Shown here one piece after another: positions 1 through 11,899 of a stretch of DNA of 64,000 bases (position 1 is its first letter; the number at the start of each line of letters is the position of its first letter). Source of the stretch: Sphagnum compactum (lineage: Eukaryota; Bryophyta; Sphagnopsida; Sphagnales). The translations under genes were made by a program, and so were the position numbers. The notes under the pieces are model-generated. The model had not been told where the DNA came from, did no database searches, and saw only the letters and a program-made list of their open reading frames with translations. The stretch covers positions 9,796,001-9,860,000 of the forward strand of contig OZ234501.1 of assembly GCA_965153455.1 (NCBI GenBank). The letters run 5' to 3'.

Positions 1-733
1 AACAGATAAGAAAATCCACTAGCATATCCTGACCATTGAGACCCTAATCCACAAACCCACCAACTATCTCCAGGTCGTGAAATGGAGCAAATCAAGGCAG
101 GCTGGTGGTGGTGGTGGTGTTGGGGTTTACTTGAGTAGTTTACACTGCAAAATTAACATAAAAACAGGTTAACACTTACTGTAGCACCACGGCAAGTTCA
201 GCATTTCAGTGTGGAATAATTATTTCATTTTGAAAGATTTCATGTTAGAGACAAATAAAATTTCCCAGAAAATGCTTAAACATTCTCTATTTTCCATTAT
301 AAACATTTTTTTGGGAGAATTTCTTTTTGAAAAATTTCAACAATTAGGCTAGTTAGGAAGCTGCCAAAGTACTAGGGAAGTTAGCTATTAGTTACCTGCC
401 TATTAATTAGGCATCTGAAATTTCAATAGGCCCCTGTTTCCCTTCCCCCCTATCCCCCCCCCAAACACCAGGGCGAGAAGCAAAGAAATGTGTGGATGCC
501 TATGGTGGGTGCCGTGGATGACTAAATTGAGGCCCAGAATTGAGGCCTCAAAAAATGGTCCCAAAAATTGTGCTCAAATTTGAGCACAAGTGTTTTCAAC
601 GCGTTCCCAACACTTAGAAAAATTTCTCACTCCGCTCGCTGTTTTGTGTGTGTGTGTCTGAGAGAGAGCGCGCGAGCGTTTGCGGAAACGTTCTCTGCTC
701 CATTGAAGAAGAGAGCGTGGGGGGGGCGGGGGA
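1..733. other. Upstream region of the PGK gene
   Basis: No gene is visible. The first 430 bases are AT-rich. The last 120 bases hold a GT repeat followed by a GA/GC-rich stretch that ends directly at the PGK start codon and is probably its 5' leader. Short reading frames here on both strands show no protein family. Confidence 0.5.
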
Positions 734-3202
734 ATGGCGACATCTGTTGCAGCAGCAGCATGTGTGCAAACGGGAGTAGTAGCGCAGGTGGCGACCGGTA
801 CGCGATCCGCTAGCGGTGTTGGGAACAGTTGTGGGTCGGGTGGAACTGTGGTGGCCCGGTTGGGGCGAGGAGTCCAGAAGCAACAGCAGCTAAGTGGCTA
901 CACAGGGTTGTTGGGAGGGAGGAAGGATGTGTTGAGATTGGAGAGTGGCAGTTGCTGGGGCGTACAGCAGCAGGACTTGTTCGCTTCAGTGGCAGCACAA
1001 GTCGTGGGGTCTGGACATCATGGTGGTGGTCATCGCGCCGTGGTATGCATGTCCAAGAAGAGTGTCGGAGATCTCGGCGAGGCGGATCTCAAGGGAAAGC
1101 GTGTGTTCGTGCGTGCGGATCTGAATGTGCCGTTAGATGATAAGTTCGTCATCACTGATGATACCCGCATTCGAGCTGCCGTGCCCACCATCAAGTACCT
1201 CATCAAGAATGGCGCCAAGGTCATCCTCTCCAGTCATCTGGTACGTATTCTTTCTTTGTGCACCATTCTTCTGAAGAATAAAATTTTTATACCAAATGGG
1301 TTTTCTTCGATTCTGCAATGTGCTTTCCTAGTAAGATGGATTTCCAATGCCCATTTTGCTTGCAAGAGTCAGTCTCTGATAATTTTCCTCTTGCTTGCTG
1401 CAATGGGTCGTTCCCCTTGCCATTGCCTTGCGGTGTGCTTTGATTTGTGTGATGTTTCTGCTGCCTAGAGAGGATGAATGCATTTGCCATTGACTGGGTC
1501 ATCAATTATTCTTGAATTTCTTGCTCAAGGAATTCCTTTGCCATTTGTCGACCTGGATGGAGCTTGGTCTGTGAGGTTTGTGTGCCAGAGAGTTTTTCCT
1601 TGTCTTTTATCTCCTCATGATGTATGTATGTGCAGGGTCGACCAAAAGGTGTGACCGACAAATTCCGCCTGACTCCTTTGGTACCAAGGCTTTCAGAGCT
1701 TCTCGGTGTGGAGGTATGGTGTGTCCTATTTCCCTGGTAGTTCACTTTTTGGGATGTGTTGAGCTTGCATTATTTATACTGCTTGTTTTGTTTTAGGAGC
1801 TGCTAATAATGCCCTTGTGTCACAAATTCCAGAAACTTTTAACAAAATCCATCATTAGGGATGATGATGTTCTGCTTAGGATGTGTGTTCTTCGGCATGT
1901 GTGTCAGTAGGTAGTGAAGGCAGATGACTCAATCGGTGCGGAAGTGGAGGAGAAAGTTGCTGCTTTGCCCAATGGAGGCGTGCTGCTGCTGGAGAATGTG
2001 AGGTTTTACAAGGAGGAAGAGAAGAATGACCCAGAACATGCCAAGAAGTTGGCTGCCAATGCTGACCTTTATGTAAATGATGCCTTTGGCACTGCCCATC
2101 GTGCACATGCATCTACTGAGGGTGTCACAGCTTTCCTCAGGCCATCTGTTGCAGGTTTCCTCCTCCAAAAGGTTTGTGATTACTCTCACTGGCTATTTTG
2201 CCTGGGCATTTGCTTGACAGTGCAGGTTGTTAGGTCTAAATAGTCAACCTGAAAAGTTTTCTGGGGCTGCTGTGGGTACAGGAGTTGGATTACCTTGATG
2301 GGGCAGTCTCAAACCCAAATAGACCCTTTGCTGCAATTGTGGGAGGTTCAAAAGTGTCATCAAAGATTGGTGTCATAGAGTCACTTTTGGAGAAGGTAGA
2401 CATTTTGCTTCTGGGAGGTGGTATGATCTTCACCTTCTACAAGGCACAAGGCCTCAAGGTTGGTGCATCACTGGTGGAAGAGGACAAGTTGGAACTTGCA
2501 ACGTCCCTCATAGAGAAGGCCAAGGCCAAGGGTGTCTCACTGTTGCTGCCGACAGATGTTGTCATTGCTGATAAGTTTGCCCCTGATGCCAACAGCAAGG
2601 TACAGGCCTTTTTTTCCCCCCAGTGCTAAGTGTTTGATTTCAGGATGCATCTCAGACCAAAAAGGGGTTGGTTTTAGTAACTCCAACATTGTGGAGGTTT
2701 TGGACAGGTTGTGGCAGCATCAGCTATTCCAGATGGCTGGATGGGTCTTGATATCGGCCCAGACTCAATTGAGACATTCAATGCAGCCCTGGACACCACC
2801 AAAACTGTCATATGGAATGGTCCCATGGGAGTGTTTGAGTTTGAAAAGTTTGCAAAAGGGACTGAGGTTTGTCCTCCTCGATATTTCCCTCTACTAGGAT
2901 GCCAGTAGTTTGTCAAATCCCTTCTCTTGGTGCCCCTGACTGCCATAATGCACTCTATGGTTTTCTAATAAGCAAGTGGGTTCTTGCAGGCAATTGCCAA
3001 AAAGCTGGCAGAATTGAGTGGCAAAGGGGTGACAACCATTATTGGTGGAGGAGACTCAGTGGCTGCTGTGGAGAAGGTTGGTGTGGCCGAGAAGATGAGC
3101 CATATCTCAACAGGAGGTGGTGCTAGTTTGGAGCTGCTTGAAGGAAAGGTGTTGCCTGGTGTTGCAGCTTTGGATGAGGCAGTTGCAACAGTGGCAGCTT
3201 AG
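734..3202 (+). CDS. PGK: Phosphoglycerate kinase, chloroplastic (6 exons)
   Basis: Catalyses ATP-dependent phosphorylation of 3-phosphoglycerate in the Calvin cycle, and the reverse in glycolysis. Exons read 734-1240, 1636-1713, 1911-2171, 2282-2599, 2708-2866 and 2990-3202. All introns are GT/AG and all junctions are phase 0, giving 511 residues. About the first 107 residues are a Ser/Gly/Ala-rich plastid transit peptide ending near VVCMSKKSV. The mature part starts [20 protein letters not shown] and shows the substrate motif RADLNVPLD, then SSHLGRPKG across intron 1, LLENVRFY, the hinge region, and the nucleotide-binding [10 protein letters not shown] with the C-terminal [14 protein letters not shown]. 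The length suits a plastid PGK (usually about 480) with a long transit peptide. Nothing is broken. It is convergent with the THF1 gene downstream. Confidence 0.97.
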
Positions 3203-4653
3203 GTTCTTTTAAGTCCCTACCTTGCTATACTGTCCATTGGGTCCTGTACACTCTAATGAACATCTTTGCCTTCCATCAGTTGTGGGTTCTGTATTCTGCT
3301 GCCTGAGTTGATCAAGAATATGCTCCGATCAGCTTTCAATTCCTGAGCAGGGTATATAACCATTGGGGTAGTAGATCGGAAGGAAATGATGATGTCATTC
3401 TTTAACCTTGAAAGATTGCTTGAAAATATGAACCTCTCCAGAAAATAATTTCATGACACTCTTCAATGGGGGAACACAATGGCAACTTCTAGAAATAGAA
3501 GGAACCTATCTGTGCAATTTAACATACTGAGTGCATGCAGTTCCTCTATCTATCTATGACCCAACCATAACTGCATCCTTCAAGATTACTTTCCCATCTG
3601 CCCATATGTGGAGAGATTTGGTTGGATTCTGCAAGGTTAGAGCAGAAGCAAGTAAGAACATCTGTCTATGCACAAGCAGTTCAGCTTCACACTGGCAACC
3701 ATCTCAGAAGAAAATCATGTGCAGACAGCAACCAATCTGTAGCCATTTGCTTGCCTGCCATGCTTCAACTACTCTTCAATGATGTTATAATCAGTCCTGA
3801 ATGTTTCATCAGGAATGTTTGATTTGTTTAACAACAATAAAAAAAATTCAGTGCTACAAAATACCCAGAAGAAAGCTAATTGACAAAATACTGAAAATTT
3901 ATGAATATGAACTCTTCCAACCAAACAATTTGCAACTTGCAGTGACAAATTTGGCCCACTACATGTGCGGAATCCTTGCATCTATATAGAGAGCCAATAG
4001 TTATCATAAACTATCATGTAATTTGCATCTAAATAGAGGCAATAGTTGTCATACACCATAAGTAAATCTAGAACATAGTCTGCAACTTCCAAATTACCCA
4101 ACCAAGATAAAAAGAGACTTCTTTCCAATGCACATGAGACAAATATACTAAATCCACCTAGTACAATCTGTATTACAGAAGTTAGTAATCACCAACATGG
4201 ATGAAAAATGCAGTATGCATTTAACAATGAAGTTACAAGTCACTACTCAAATTATTACATGGGATACAAGAAGTTGACATTCAACTGTCAGCAATACCGG
4301 ATTGCCATGCCTGATCCCAATCTACACAAGCTGAGATCTCTGTGAGTTTCTTTCCAGTGCCGCAATCATCACACTAGGGCGTAGGACAAAATGTCTTGGG
4401 ACCTAATTGAAACACTTTACCTAAAAGCTACTGTAGCTGAATGAACTGGTGTGCAAGATACATGAGATATGACTCCCAACTGGATCAAGAATTGCAGTTA
4501 GGCACCATACACAATAATTTTCCAGCTTCAGTGTTGTTGCATTCCACAGCTTCAGGATCTAACTAAACACGAGTGAGAAACAGGGTGAGTTGTTGGAACC
4601 CTCTGTGCAAAAGAAGATCCTGAAACATAAAAACAAGTCTCTGCACTATCGTC
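3203..4653. other. Convergent intergenic spacer between PGK and THF1
   Basis: This holds the 3' ends of two genes facing each other. It is AT-rich and has no coding signal. Small open frames on both strands match no family that I recognise, and I could not place a clear polyadenylation signal for either gene. Confidence 0.5.
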
Positions 4654-7170
4654 TTACTCTGACTTAGCTTCTGTCTGTGCAACTGGTTCGCTTGATTTTG
4701 CTGCACCGTCTTCCCGTTCTGCCTGCTTTTTCTTCTCCCTGTTGGAAAGAACAATATGCTCCTGACATCAGTATGTGCCAAACACTTCAAGACAGTGCAG
4801 TGTTTGATGGCATTAGAACTGTTTTGTGTGCACATCATCATATTCCTGATTGCTTGGAGGAAGCAATGGAAGTATGTACCAGGATGATGCTGATTATTCA
4901 ACAATAGGAAAACAAGAAAGTAAGCCACTTGAAGAAATTGTGAAAAGGTCAAGAGGAATGCCAACTTGGAGTAAGACTACAGCAATGACCACAATCAAAT
5001 CATGCTGCATCAATCTCAATCTTTTCAAAGATCCTGAGCACTAAGAGATGTGGATACTGGGTCATACACATCTATCTTGCCACCAGGTTGCTAGAAAAGA
5101 ATTCCAAGTTTGAAGGTTCAGTGCCACTTTAAACAACAGCTGAAATGGCCACAGAAACAACAGACAGTGCAAAATGCTAGGACAGAGAACCCACCTTTCT
5201 GTATACTCCTTGAGGAGCTCTTTGCCTTGGGTCAGCTTGGATAGCATATTCCGATACACATCAAGGTCCCGATCCACACTGAGCTTACTCACGTTCAATG
5301 CTTTGGAGAGCTAAATGGCAAACCAACCAAACCTGATGTATCAGTAGGCTGATCTAACACCAAATTTTAACCCTTTTTTGAGCTCTTCAGTATCATATAG
5401 GAGCAAAGCACATCCAAATCAGTGGGAACAGTAGTACTACAGACAAGCGTCTGCTGTACTACAAAACCTGAAGGTTCACCCAATATTCTGGTGGATTCCC
5501 CCTGCAACCAGAGTGATTCCAGACACACAGGAGATGCAGCAACATGAGGGTTGGTACTAAACATTTGACTACTGCCACTAAGATGAATAGGGGCAAGCAA
5601 TAACAAATGAAGCATGTGAACTACCTGTTCCAAAGTTGCAGGATCAGAGGCATTGGCACACTCTAATAGGCGGAACAAGCCAATGGCAAAGAAGCGACTG
5701 TAATGGAATGTGCCTTTGCCAGCTGCACGTTCTGCAATGTTTTTAAGAATTTTCTCCACATCACCCTCCCGGCTTGCAAATTCTGCAATTCCAGTCCCAG
5801 ACTGTGCACTTGCCCACTCCTCCAATTTTCTTGCATCACTCCTGTACCAACCCAGGCAGATTTCCCATTTTGCTTCTTGAGAAGAGAGACAGGCATAAGA
5901 GCAAAAGACTGGCATCTGACAAACTGACAACCTGCTCCAATTTTCCCTTAGAAGACACTTTGTTTTTCTCTCAAGCCCTTCATCATCCTTCAGGAGATGC
6001 TGCCTACCATTCACATTTTTGCTACTTCCCTTGCCGCATAGATTCAATCTATACTAGGAGGCCTTCTTCAATCACACACCCACACCTTCCTTGTAAGGAG
6101 AATCTGCTTCTTGCATCCACAGATGTATTTTTTGTGGGTGCTGATTCTCCAGCTTTAGATTCTTCAAATTGCAAAAGTTCACAATCAAAAGGTAGCAGAT
6201 AAAGAAGTTTGCTCCTAACAGTGGTCAGACCAACCCTAAAAACATGTGTGCATCATAAGGAACAAGAGCCTTAAGCTTTTTGTTTTTTTCCCAGCCTCCT
6301 CCTCTGGAACTGCTAGAGTGCTTCAGAAGGAAGGATATTACCAGAATCAACCCCTTGTCATTGCTGTTGGATTCCTCTCATGTTTTAGAAGAAGAGAGAA
6401 GACAAAGGAGAAGCAGTAAGAAACCTATATAACTCAGGGTCCTCTTTGAGGGCAGTGACATAGGCCTTAAAGATGGCATCACGATCCTTGTCGTTAGGGT
6501 AGCCATCCATGAGCTGATCGTAAACCGTAACAAAACCCAGGGCAAATACGGCATCATAAGTATAGGTTGCATTGTAACGCAGCAGATGCTGTTGCACCAG
6601 AATCTCCTGTATGACGCCGTTGTAGATGCTAGGTATGGGCTTCCTGTAAGCTCTCACAAATGCTGCCTTTGTATCTGCCACTGTAGGAACGTCTGCACTG
6701 GCCAACACCCCCGACACCATTCATCACACCATTCTTTCGTTCTCTTTCCTCCGGAAGAAAACACAGACAGAGAGAGACACACACACACACAGTCTCTCAT
6801 CCACGAGCCAAGGATCTTCGAGGAGCATCAGCTCCCAAAACTTCCTTTCCCAGAAAATGAAAATTGACGACAATAACAACGTCAACATCAGAGCTTGCAG
6901 ACGCTAAAACGAAAGTGAGAACATACCAGTAGCGATGGCGACACATCGAACCAATGATCGGTTCGGCAAAGCACAGGAGGAGCTGCTACTAAGGGATACA
7001 GCTTTCCACAGCTGCTCCGACGGACAACAACCCATCTGCCACATCCCACTTCTAAGAGCAGCCCCTCTGCCAGCACCAGCAGTCTGCAACAACGCACCTG
7101 CCCTGATGTCCACGGAATTGAAGCCCATTTTGGAGCAGCATGAGGACAGAGAAGCCAAAGCTGCAGCCAT
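4654..7170 (-). CDS. THF1: THYLAKOID FORMATION 1 / Psb29 protein (5 exons)
   Basis: Plastid protein needed for thylakoid biogenesis and photosystem II/light-harvesting dynamics; the family is shared with cyanobacterial Psb29. On the minus strand the exons are 7170-6927, 6692-6425, 5841-5625, 5310-5195 and 4738-4654, with GT/AG introns, giving 309 residues, the usual size. The start MAAALASLSS is preferred to an in-frame ATG 16 codons upstream because it opens a normal Ser/Ala-rich transit peptide. The mature part begins TDVPTVADTK. Diagnostic blocks follow in order: RKPIPSIYN, EILVQQHLLRYN, ALGFVTVYDQLMDGYP, DRDAIFKAY, LEEWA, SREGDVEKILKNIA, YSRFFAIGLFRLLE, and SVDRDLDVYRNMLSKL. The C-terminus is a charged, probably coiled-coil tail ending AKSE. 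No break was seen. It shares its 3' flank with PGK. Confidence 0.95.
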
Positions 7171-7767
7171 GATGGTGGTTCTACTCCCTCCCTCCCTCGC
7201 ACCCTCCCTCCCCACCAAACCTTCCTACTGTTCCTTGCACTCACTCACCCGCTCACCGTAGAACACAGGCACTCACCCACCCACCCACCCAGCCTGCGTG
7301 CCTGCTGGCTGCCTCTGGGAATTGATTCTCCTTGCTTGCTCCTTGCTTGCTCCTCGCAGTTGGATAGAAGCCAGAGAGAGAAGAGCAAAGAATAAAACAG
7401 TGGTAGTCTAAGTAGGGTGGGGGAAAAAGCGAGGAGCGCAGTGTGGGTGTGTGGAGGAGTAGGGGAGGCAGCCTTATCTGTTTGGCATTGGCCAATGCTT
7501 ATGTGTCACCACATTGCCGTATGCCTTTTACCTCCAGCCATTGGGGACTTGCCACTAAGTTATTGGCTTTTGTTGTGTCTCATTACACCAGCTTTGATCC
7601 TCCTCCTCCTCCTTTTTGATCTTCCTTCAAGTTGTTATGTGAATTTGCTCCTCCTTTTTAAGGCAATTTCATCTTCCTTTTCAACTTAATTTGATCCTCT
7701 TTTTAAGTTAATAATTGCAGCTGGAAAACTCAAGCTGCTCCTCATCGTGGAATGGCTCTGTCCCCTG
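7171..7767. other. 5' flank of THF1
   Basis: Upstream of the THF1 start on the minus strand lie C/T-rich tracts, including runs of CCCTC and CCACCCACC, typical of a plant 5' leader and promoter. No separate gene is visible. Confidence 0.4.
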
Positions 7768-8010
7768 TTTTATGGCAAGTTCAAACAGTGTTGGCAGGAT
7801 TAAGGCATTTGGGCAGCTTCAAGTCTTGTAAATCCAAAAAATTGTGCCCCTTTTATGGCAACTTCAAACCAGTGTTGGCAGGATTAGGGCATTGGGCAGT
7901 TTCAAGTTTTATAAATCCAACAAATTGTGCCCCTTTTATAGCAACTTCAAACCAGTGTTGGCAGGATTAGGGCATTGGGCAGCTTCAGGTTTTATAAGTC
8001 CAAAAGAGCG
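7768..8010. repeat. Tandem repeat, three copies of about 83 bp
   Basis: Copies start at 7768, 7851 and 7934, each opening with TTTTATGGCA or TTTTATAGCA and containing AGTGTTGGCAGGATTA and GGGCAG. Copies 2 and 3 are nearly identical; copy 1 is more diverged. Because 83 is not a multiple of three, each copy is read in a different frame, so the small open frames here are by-products of the repeat. Confidence 0.85.
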
Positions 8011-9363
8011 TTCTATCAAACCCCACAAACCCCCTAAATCCCAAACCAAAGGTTCCTTACAAAATCATGAATCAGACACCAATGGTTCAAACTTTAAACC
8101 AGCAGCAGTTTTCAGAAAGGACATATCTCAAGTTCTCAAAAAATGAACTCACACTTCATAACAACCCCTGGTGAATATTTCTCAAAATATTGGACCAAAT
8201 GAAAACCACAGTGTTCCATAGTCTCTCTCCCTTTACTTGCAGGCATGCCAATAAATCAAGCTAAAGGTTGCTAGCAAGCAGCTTCTAATTATATTCTTCT
8301 TTTTCACCTTCTCCTCCTTCTCTCTAATCTTCTTATTCTTCACCTTGCTCTTTTCTCAAATCTTCTTTTTCGCGTTCCTCTTCTCAACTATCATTTTTGA
8401 ACTCCATTGTTGTTATCTATGTCCATGATCAATAGCTGGCTTGATGGGATGCACTTTCTTGATACAGTCTGGGTTCAATTTTTCTGTACATAGTGAGAGA
8501 GACAAGAAGAGTGTTCTCACCATTTTTTCCAAAGGTTTTCTGCAGTGCCAGGGAAGTTTCGGCCTTTGCAGACTTCTTCACATACATAAAGAGGAACTTT
8601 CTGCATGCAAATTTTTGCAGCTTTAACAAGAGCAACATAAAAATTCCTGATTTGTTTGAGATGAGAAAATACCTGGAGTCACATGGGTCCTAGATCATGT
8701 ACTGAAACTTTGGCCACTTAATGTTTGCTTACAGTTGTTTTGATTAGGGATTTTTTCTTGGAAAAGTGTTGCTTTCCACTTTCTCTGCAAAATCCAATTG
8801 CCTCTTACCACAGTATCTAAACAAACCCACTAGAAGTTTGGGAAAACACCATCTGTAGAAAGCACCATCTGCCATCAAAATCAGGTGATGACAGGACTGG
8901 TACAAAAAAGCAATGTGAGACCAAGTGAGAACTGGGTACAACGTGAAGATAGTCAAAACAAGAAACTATTCTTTGAGCATCCAACTACTACAACAACTGG
9001 ATTTCTTGAATAAACATGACACCCTACCTAATTCAAGTAAAAAAGACAGATGAAAAGAGAAGACCATATTCCTGGACAAACAATCATGAGGGTTCATGGA
9101 GCAATGCTACAATAACATGGTGACAAACCATGTACCTGAAACAAGAAAATTCTTTGCACCCAGCTGTTCCTAGTAGTGATTCCCTAGATTACAACCTTCA
9201 CAACTTGTCAACCTTGTACCAGCAACTCAGCTAGTGACATTTAGTACTGCAATGATAACAGCCTTTGTGTGGTGTCTGACATATTTGGTAAGAGGCATCC
9301 GCTTAGCAGGCAGACAAAATCAAGTTGAATGAGTTCAAAAATTGTGAAGACAACCATAATTCC
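8011..9363. other. Spacer between THF1 and RPL24
   Basis: No gene is supported. There is a polypyrimidine tract (TTCTTCTTTTTCACC type) at about 8285-8395. An 80-base stretch on the minus strand (8600-8521) is open and bordered by CAG and GTGAGA, like an isolated exon, but I found no partner exons. Confidence 0.4.
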
Positions 9364-11047
9364 TCAAGGCCTTTTTGCATCTTTCTTATCCTTCTTATGC
9401 ACCTTTTTCCACTCTTCAGCACTGTCAATGATCTCCCCAGTTTTGAGCAGATAACGAACCTTTTGTCCAGTCTCTAAAACCTTGTGGCCCACCCGGCTGG
9501 TGACCTTGGCTGTCTTGGAGTAAAGCATGACATTTGAGCTGTGAACAGGTGCTTCCACCTGCCCAAAAGCATCATGAAATTATCTCCTTATGGCAGATGG
9601 TCTAAAAGGATTTTACAAATAATATCACATCCACCTCTGCTATTCAGCACACCAAAGCAGCAAGAGAAACTACTTAAATTGATCAACCTCCCCAGATCTA
9701 CTACTAGCAATGAAAGAAGAAGAAAAACCCTAGATTAACAGGGAACTATCAACAAATGACAAAGGCTAGGTTTTGACATTTTTGTGCACAAATATCTCAA
9801 ATTGCAGACAAATCTCAAATTGCAGACAAATCAAACTGTACCAAGCTTTGAAATCATCAAGAATGAGAAATTGAAAGCCTGAGAAAACCACACAAACAAG
9901 AGAAGCTGCAGAATCAGAGCTCAGCAGTCAGATGCAACAGGGTGGTATTGAAGGATTCCCAAAGACCAACCTGCACAATCTGACCAATTTCCCCCTCAGC
10001 TTTTCCCTTCACATGCTTGGTCTTCAGGTTGATGTCCTTGAGCAAAACCTTGCTATTGTGGGTATATATACGTGTCACAGTGCTGATCTTTCCCTTGTCA
10101 GCTCCTCCAATAACCTTCACATTGTCCCCTACCTTCACATGCAACTTCTTCACCACAGGCAAACTGTTGGGTTTCACATCTTTTCTCTCCCAACGCTTGA
10201 TCTGTTCCACAGTACCCCAGGCATGTACCCAAGTTAAAGGTGAAGTCCACCGGGAATATCTGACACATTTACTCCATTGCACACAACACTTCAGAGATTG
10301 TTTCTTGGTTGCCTCAACGACCTCACAATAATGTCCAAAGCCTTGACCACCCACACTTCAGATAATGAGAAACCTCTGAATCATGAAGCTACTTCTCAAC
10401 AGTGTTCCTCCAAACTGATGAAGGTCTTTCCAACCGAAGTGTGAGGGAGGCATGAGAGAGACTCTTACCTCCATCCTGATTGTGTGCGGCCCCACATTGT
10501 GAGAGACCTGGAACCCATCCAATAACCCCAGCACACACTCTCTCACGTGTCAGGTTTTGTTCTCTCCTACGAGGACTCTCTTCTCCAGCAGGTTTTTCCA
10601 TGAATGGTTTACGAATTACAAAAAAATCGACTACCGAAGCCGAGACACCGTCGGACCGAGATACAGAAGAGACAGGGACGAGCAGGAACAAGCCCCACTA
10701 TCACAGTCTAGGGTTTCGGGAATGCTTTTCGGGAAACCCTAGACTACTCTCCCTCAGGGAATCCTCATTCTTTGGTCGCCAAATCTTTCAACAATATCCA
10801 TCACCAGACTTATGAGCTTGGCTCCAGCCACTGAGCACAACGGCACTGGAAAAGGAGCGCAAAACAAACCCCAAAAACAAAAGAAAGAAAGCATGCAAGG
10901 GTTAGAGATTGTGCACCGCACCTGGGATGATGATGAAGAAGAACCGCAAAGCTGATTATTGTTGAGACGAAGCCCACTGAAACTGCTGGATAATAGACCC
11001 TCTAGCTTGAACGACTGCACTGGCTGCACCACCACCATAGTCGCCAT
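9364..11047 (-). CDS. RPL24: Plastid ribosomal protein L24 (uL24c), nuclear gene (4 exons)
   Basis: Component of the large subunit of the chloroplast ribosome; L24 is an early-assembly protein that binds 23S rRNA. On the minus strand the exons are 11047-10922, 10507-10469, 10201-9971 and 9558-9364. All junctions are phase 0, giving 196 residues, close to other plant plastid L24 proteins. Exon 1 ([13 protein letters not shown]...) is the transit peptide. Exon 2 is only 39 bases ([13 protein letters not shown]) and was placed because it restores a normal lead into IKRWERKD. Exon 3 carries the KOW core ([16 protein letters not shown], then INLKTKHVK). Exon 4 has [27 protein letters not shown] and a Lys/Asp-rich tail. 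The gene is divergent from ABA4. Confidence 0.95.
10706..10744. repeat. Telo-box hairpin in RPL24 intron 1
   Basis: GTCTAGGGTTTC at 10706-10717 and GAAACCCTAGAC at 10733-10744 are a perfect 12 bp inverted repeat with a 15-base loop. Each arm contains the plant telo-box core AAACCCTA, which is often found near the 5' end of ribosomal-protein genes. The function here is inferred only from motif and position. Confidence 0.7.
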
Positions 11048-11357
11048 AGCTAGCTAGCTAGCTCTCAGAAGCAAGAGCTGGTGTTCTCTCTTTCTCTCCT
11101 GCTCCTTCCCCTTCGCTCCTTCCGACTGCGGATGTTCGATGATGGTGATATCACTGGCATGCGCGACAGACGAATTGCGCAACAACAGCCAAAACAAAAC
11201 CAAACCAAACCCAACCAAAACAGTGGCCTGTGGCCCCCTTTCTCTTATCCCAACCAGTTCTCTTTTCACACTTGTCCATAATAATCCAGTCCTATCCGGT
11301 TCCGCACCGCACAGTTCCGTTCCGGTTTGTTTCCCCGTTTCCCACGTTTTACTTTTA

Positions 11358-11402
11358 CTGTCGCCGGACGCCGTTGCAACGAATGAACGCACGACGACGC
11401 AG
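11358..11402 (+). repeat. 45 bp direct repeat, copy 1
   Basis: Contains GAATGAACGCACGACGACGC. The same segment recurs at 11855-11899 with three base differences by eye. Confidence 0.85.
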
Positions 11403-11444
11403 AGAACGAGAACGAAGGGACCAAGGTTCACTCGCTCGCGGCGC

Positions 11445-11476
11445 GGGCCACAGTGAACCAGCACCCACCAGCGCAC
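11445..11476 (+). repeat. 32 bp inverted repeat, left arm
   Basis: The reverse complement recurs at 11804-11835 with one mismatch by eye; the core is GGTGGGTGCTGGTTCACTG. The two arms enclose the 11657-11705 hairpin. Confidence 0.85.
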
Positions 11477-11656
11477 CATCCACTGGATGCCTGTTACAAC
11501 TGAGTTGTGGACCAACCTCAACTGAGTTGATGTTTGGTTTCACCTCGGTAACCGATTCTGTACGAAATAGGTCTCATATATAGGTAGATAGGTAGGTAAA
11601 TAGGTAACTACTAGGTAACTACATGGTTTATACATAGGTAATGGCTGTTTTTACAA

Positions 11657-11705
11657 CCTACCTACTAACAACCTGCTTGTGGGTTGTGGGTTGTTAGTAG
11701 GTAGG
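11657..11705. repeat. 17 bp perfect hairpin
   Basis: CCTACCTACTAACAACC at 11657-11673 is the exact reverse complement of 11689-11705, with a 15-base loop. It lies near the middle of the larger inverted repeat. Confidence 0.85.
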
Positions 11706-11803
11706 TAGAAAATTGAAGCAACTGAGCTAACCACCATGGTTAGCTAGTGAACTGGAACCCAACAGAAAACTATTCCCCGACCACTTACCATTCATCCTTC
11801 ATC

Positions 11804-11835
11804 GTGCACTGGTGGGTGCTGGTTCACTGTGGCCC
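11804..11835 (-). repeat. 32 bp inverted repeat, right arm
   Basis: Partner of 11445-11476 in opposite orientation. Confidence 0.85.
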
Positions 11836-11854
11836 AGGTTCGCGTATTGCACTA

Positions 11855-11899
11855 CTGTCGCTGGATGCCGTTCCAACGAATGAACGCACGACGACGCAG
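11855..11899 (+). repeat. 45 bp direct repeat, copy 2
   Basis: Same-strand partner of 11358-11402. It follows the inverted-repeat arm by 20 bases. Confidence 0.85.
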
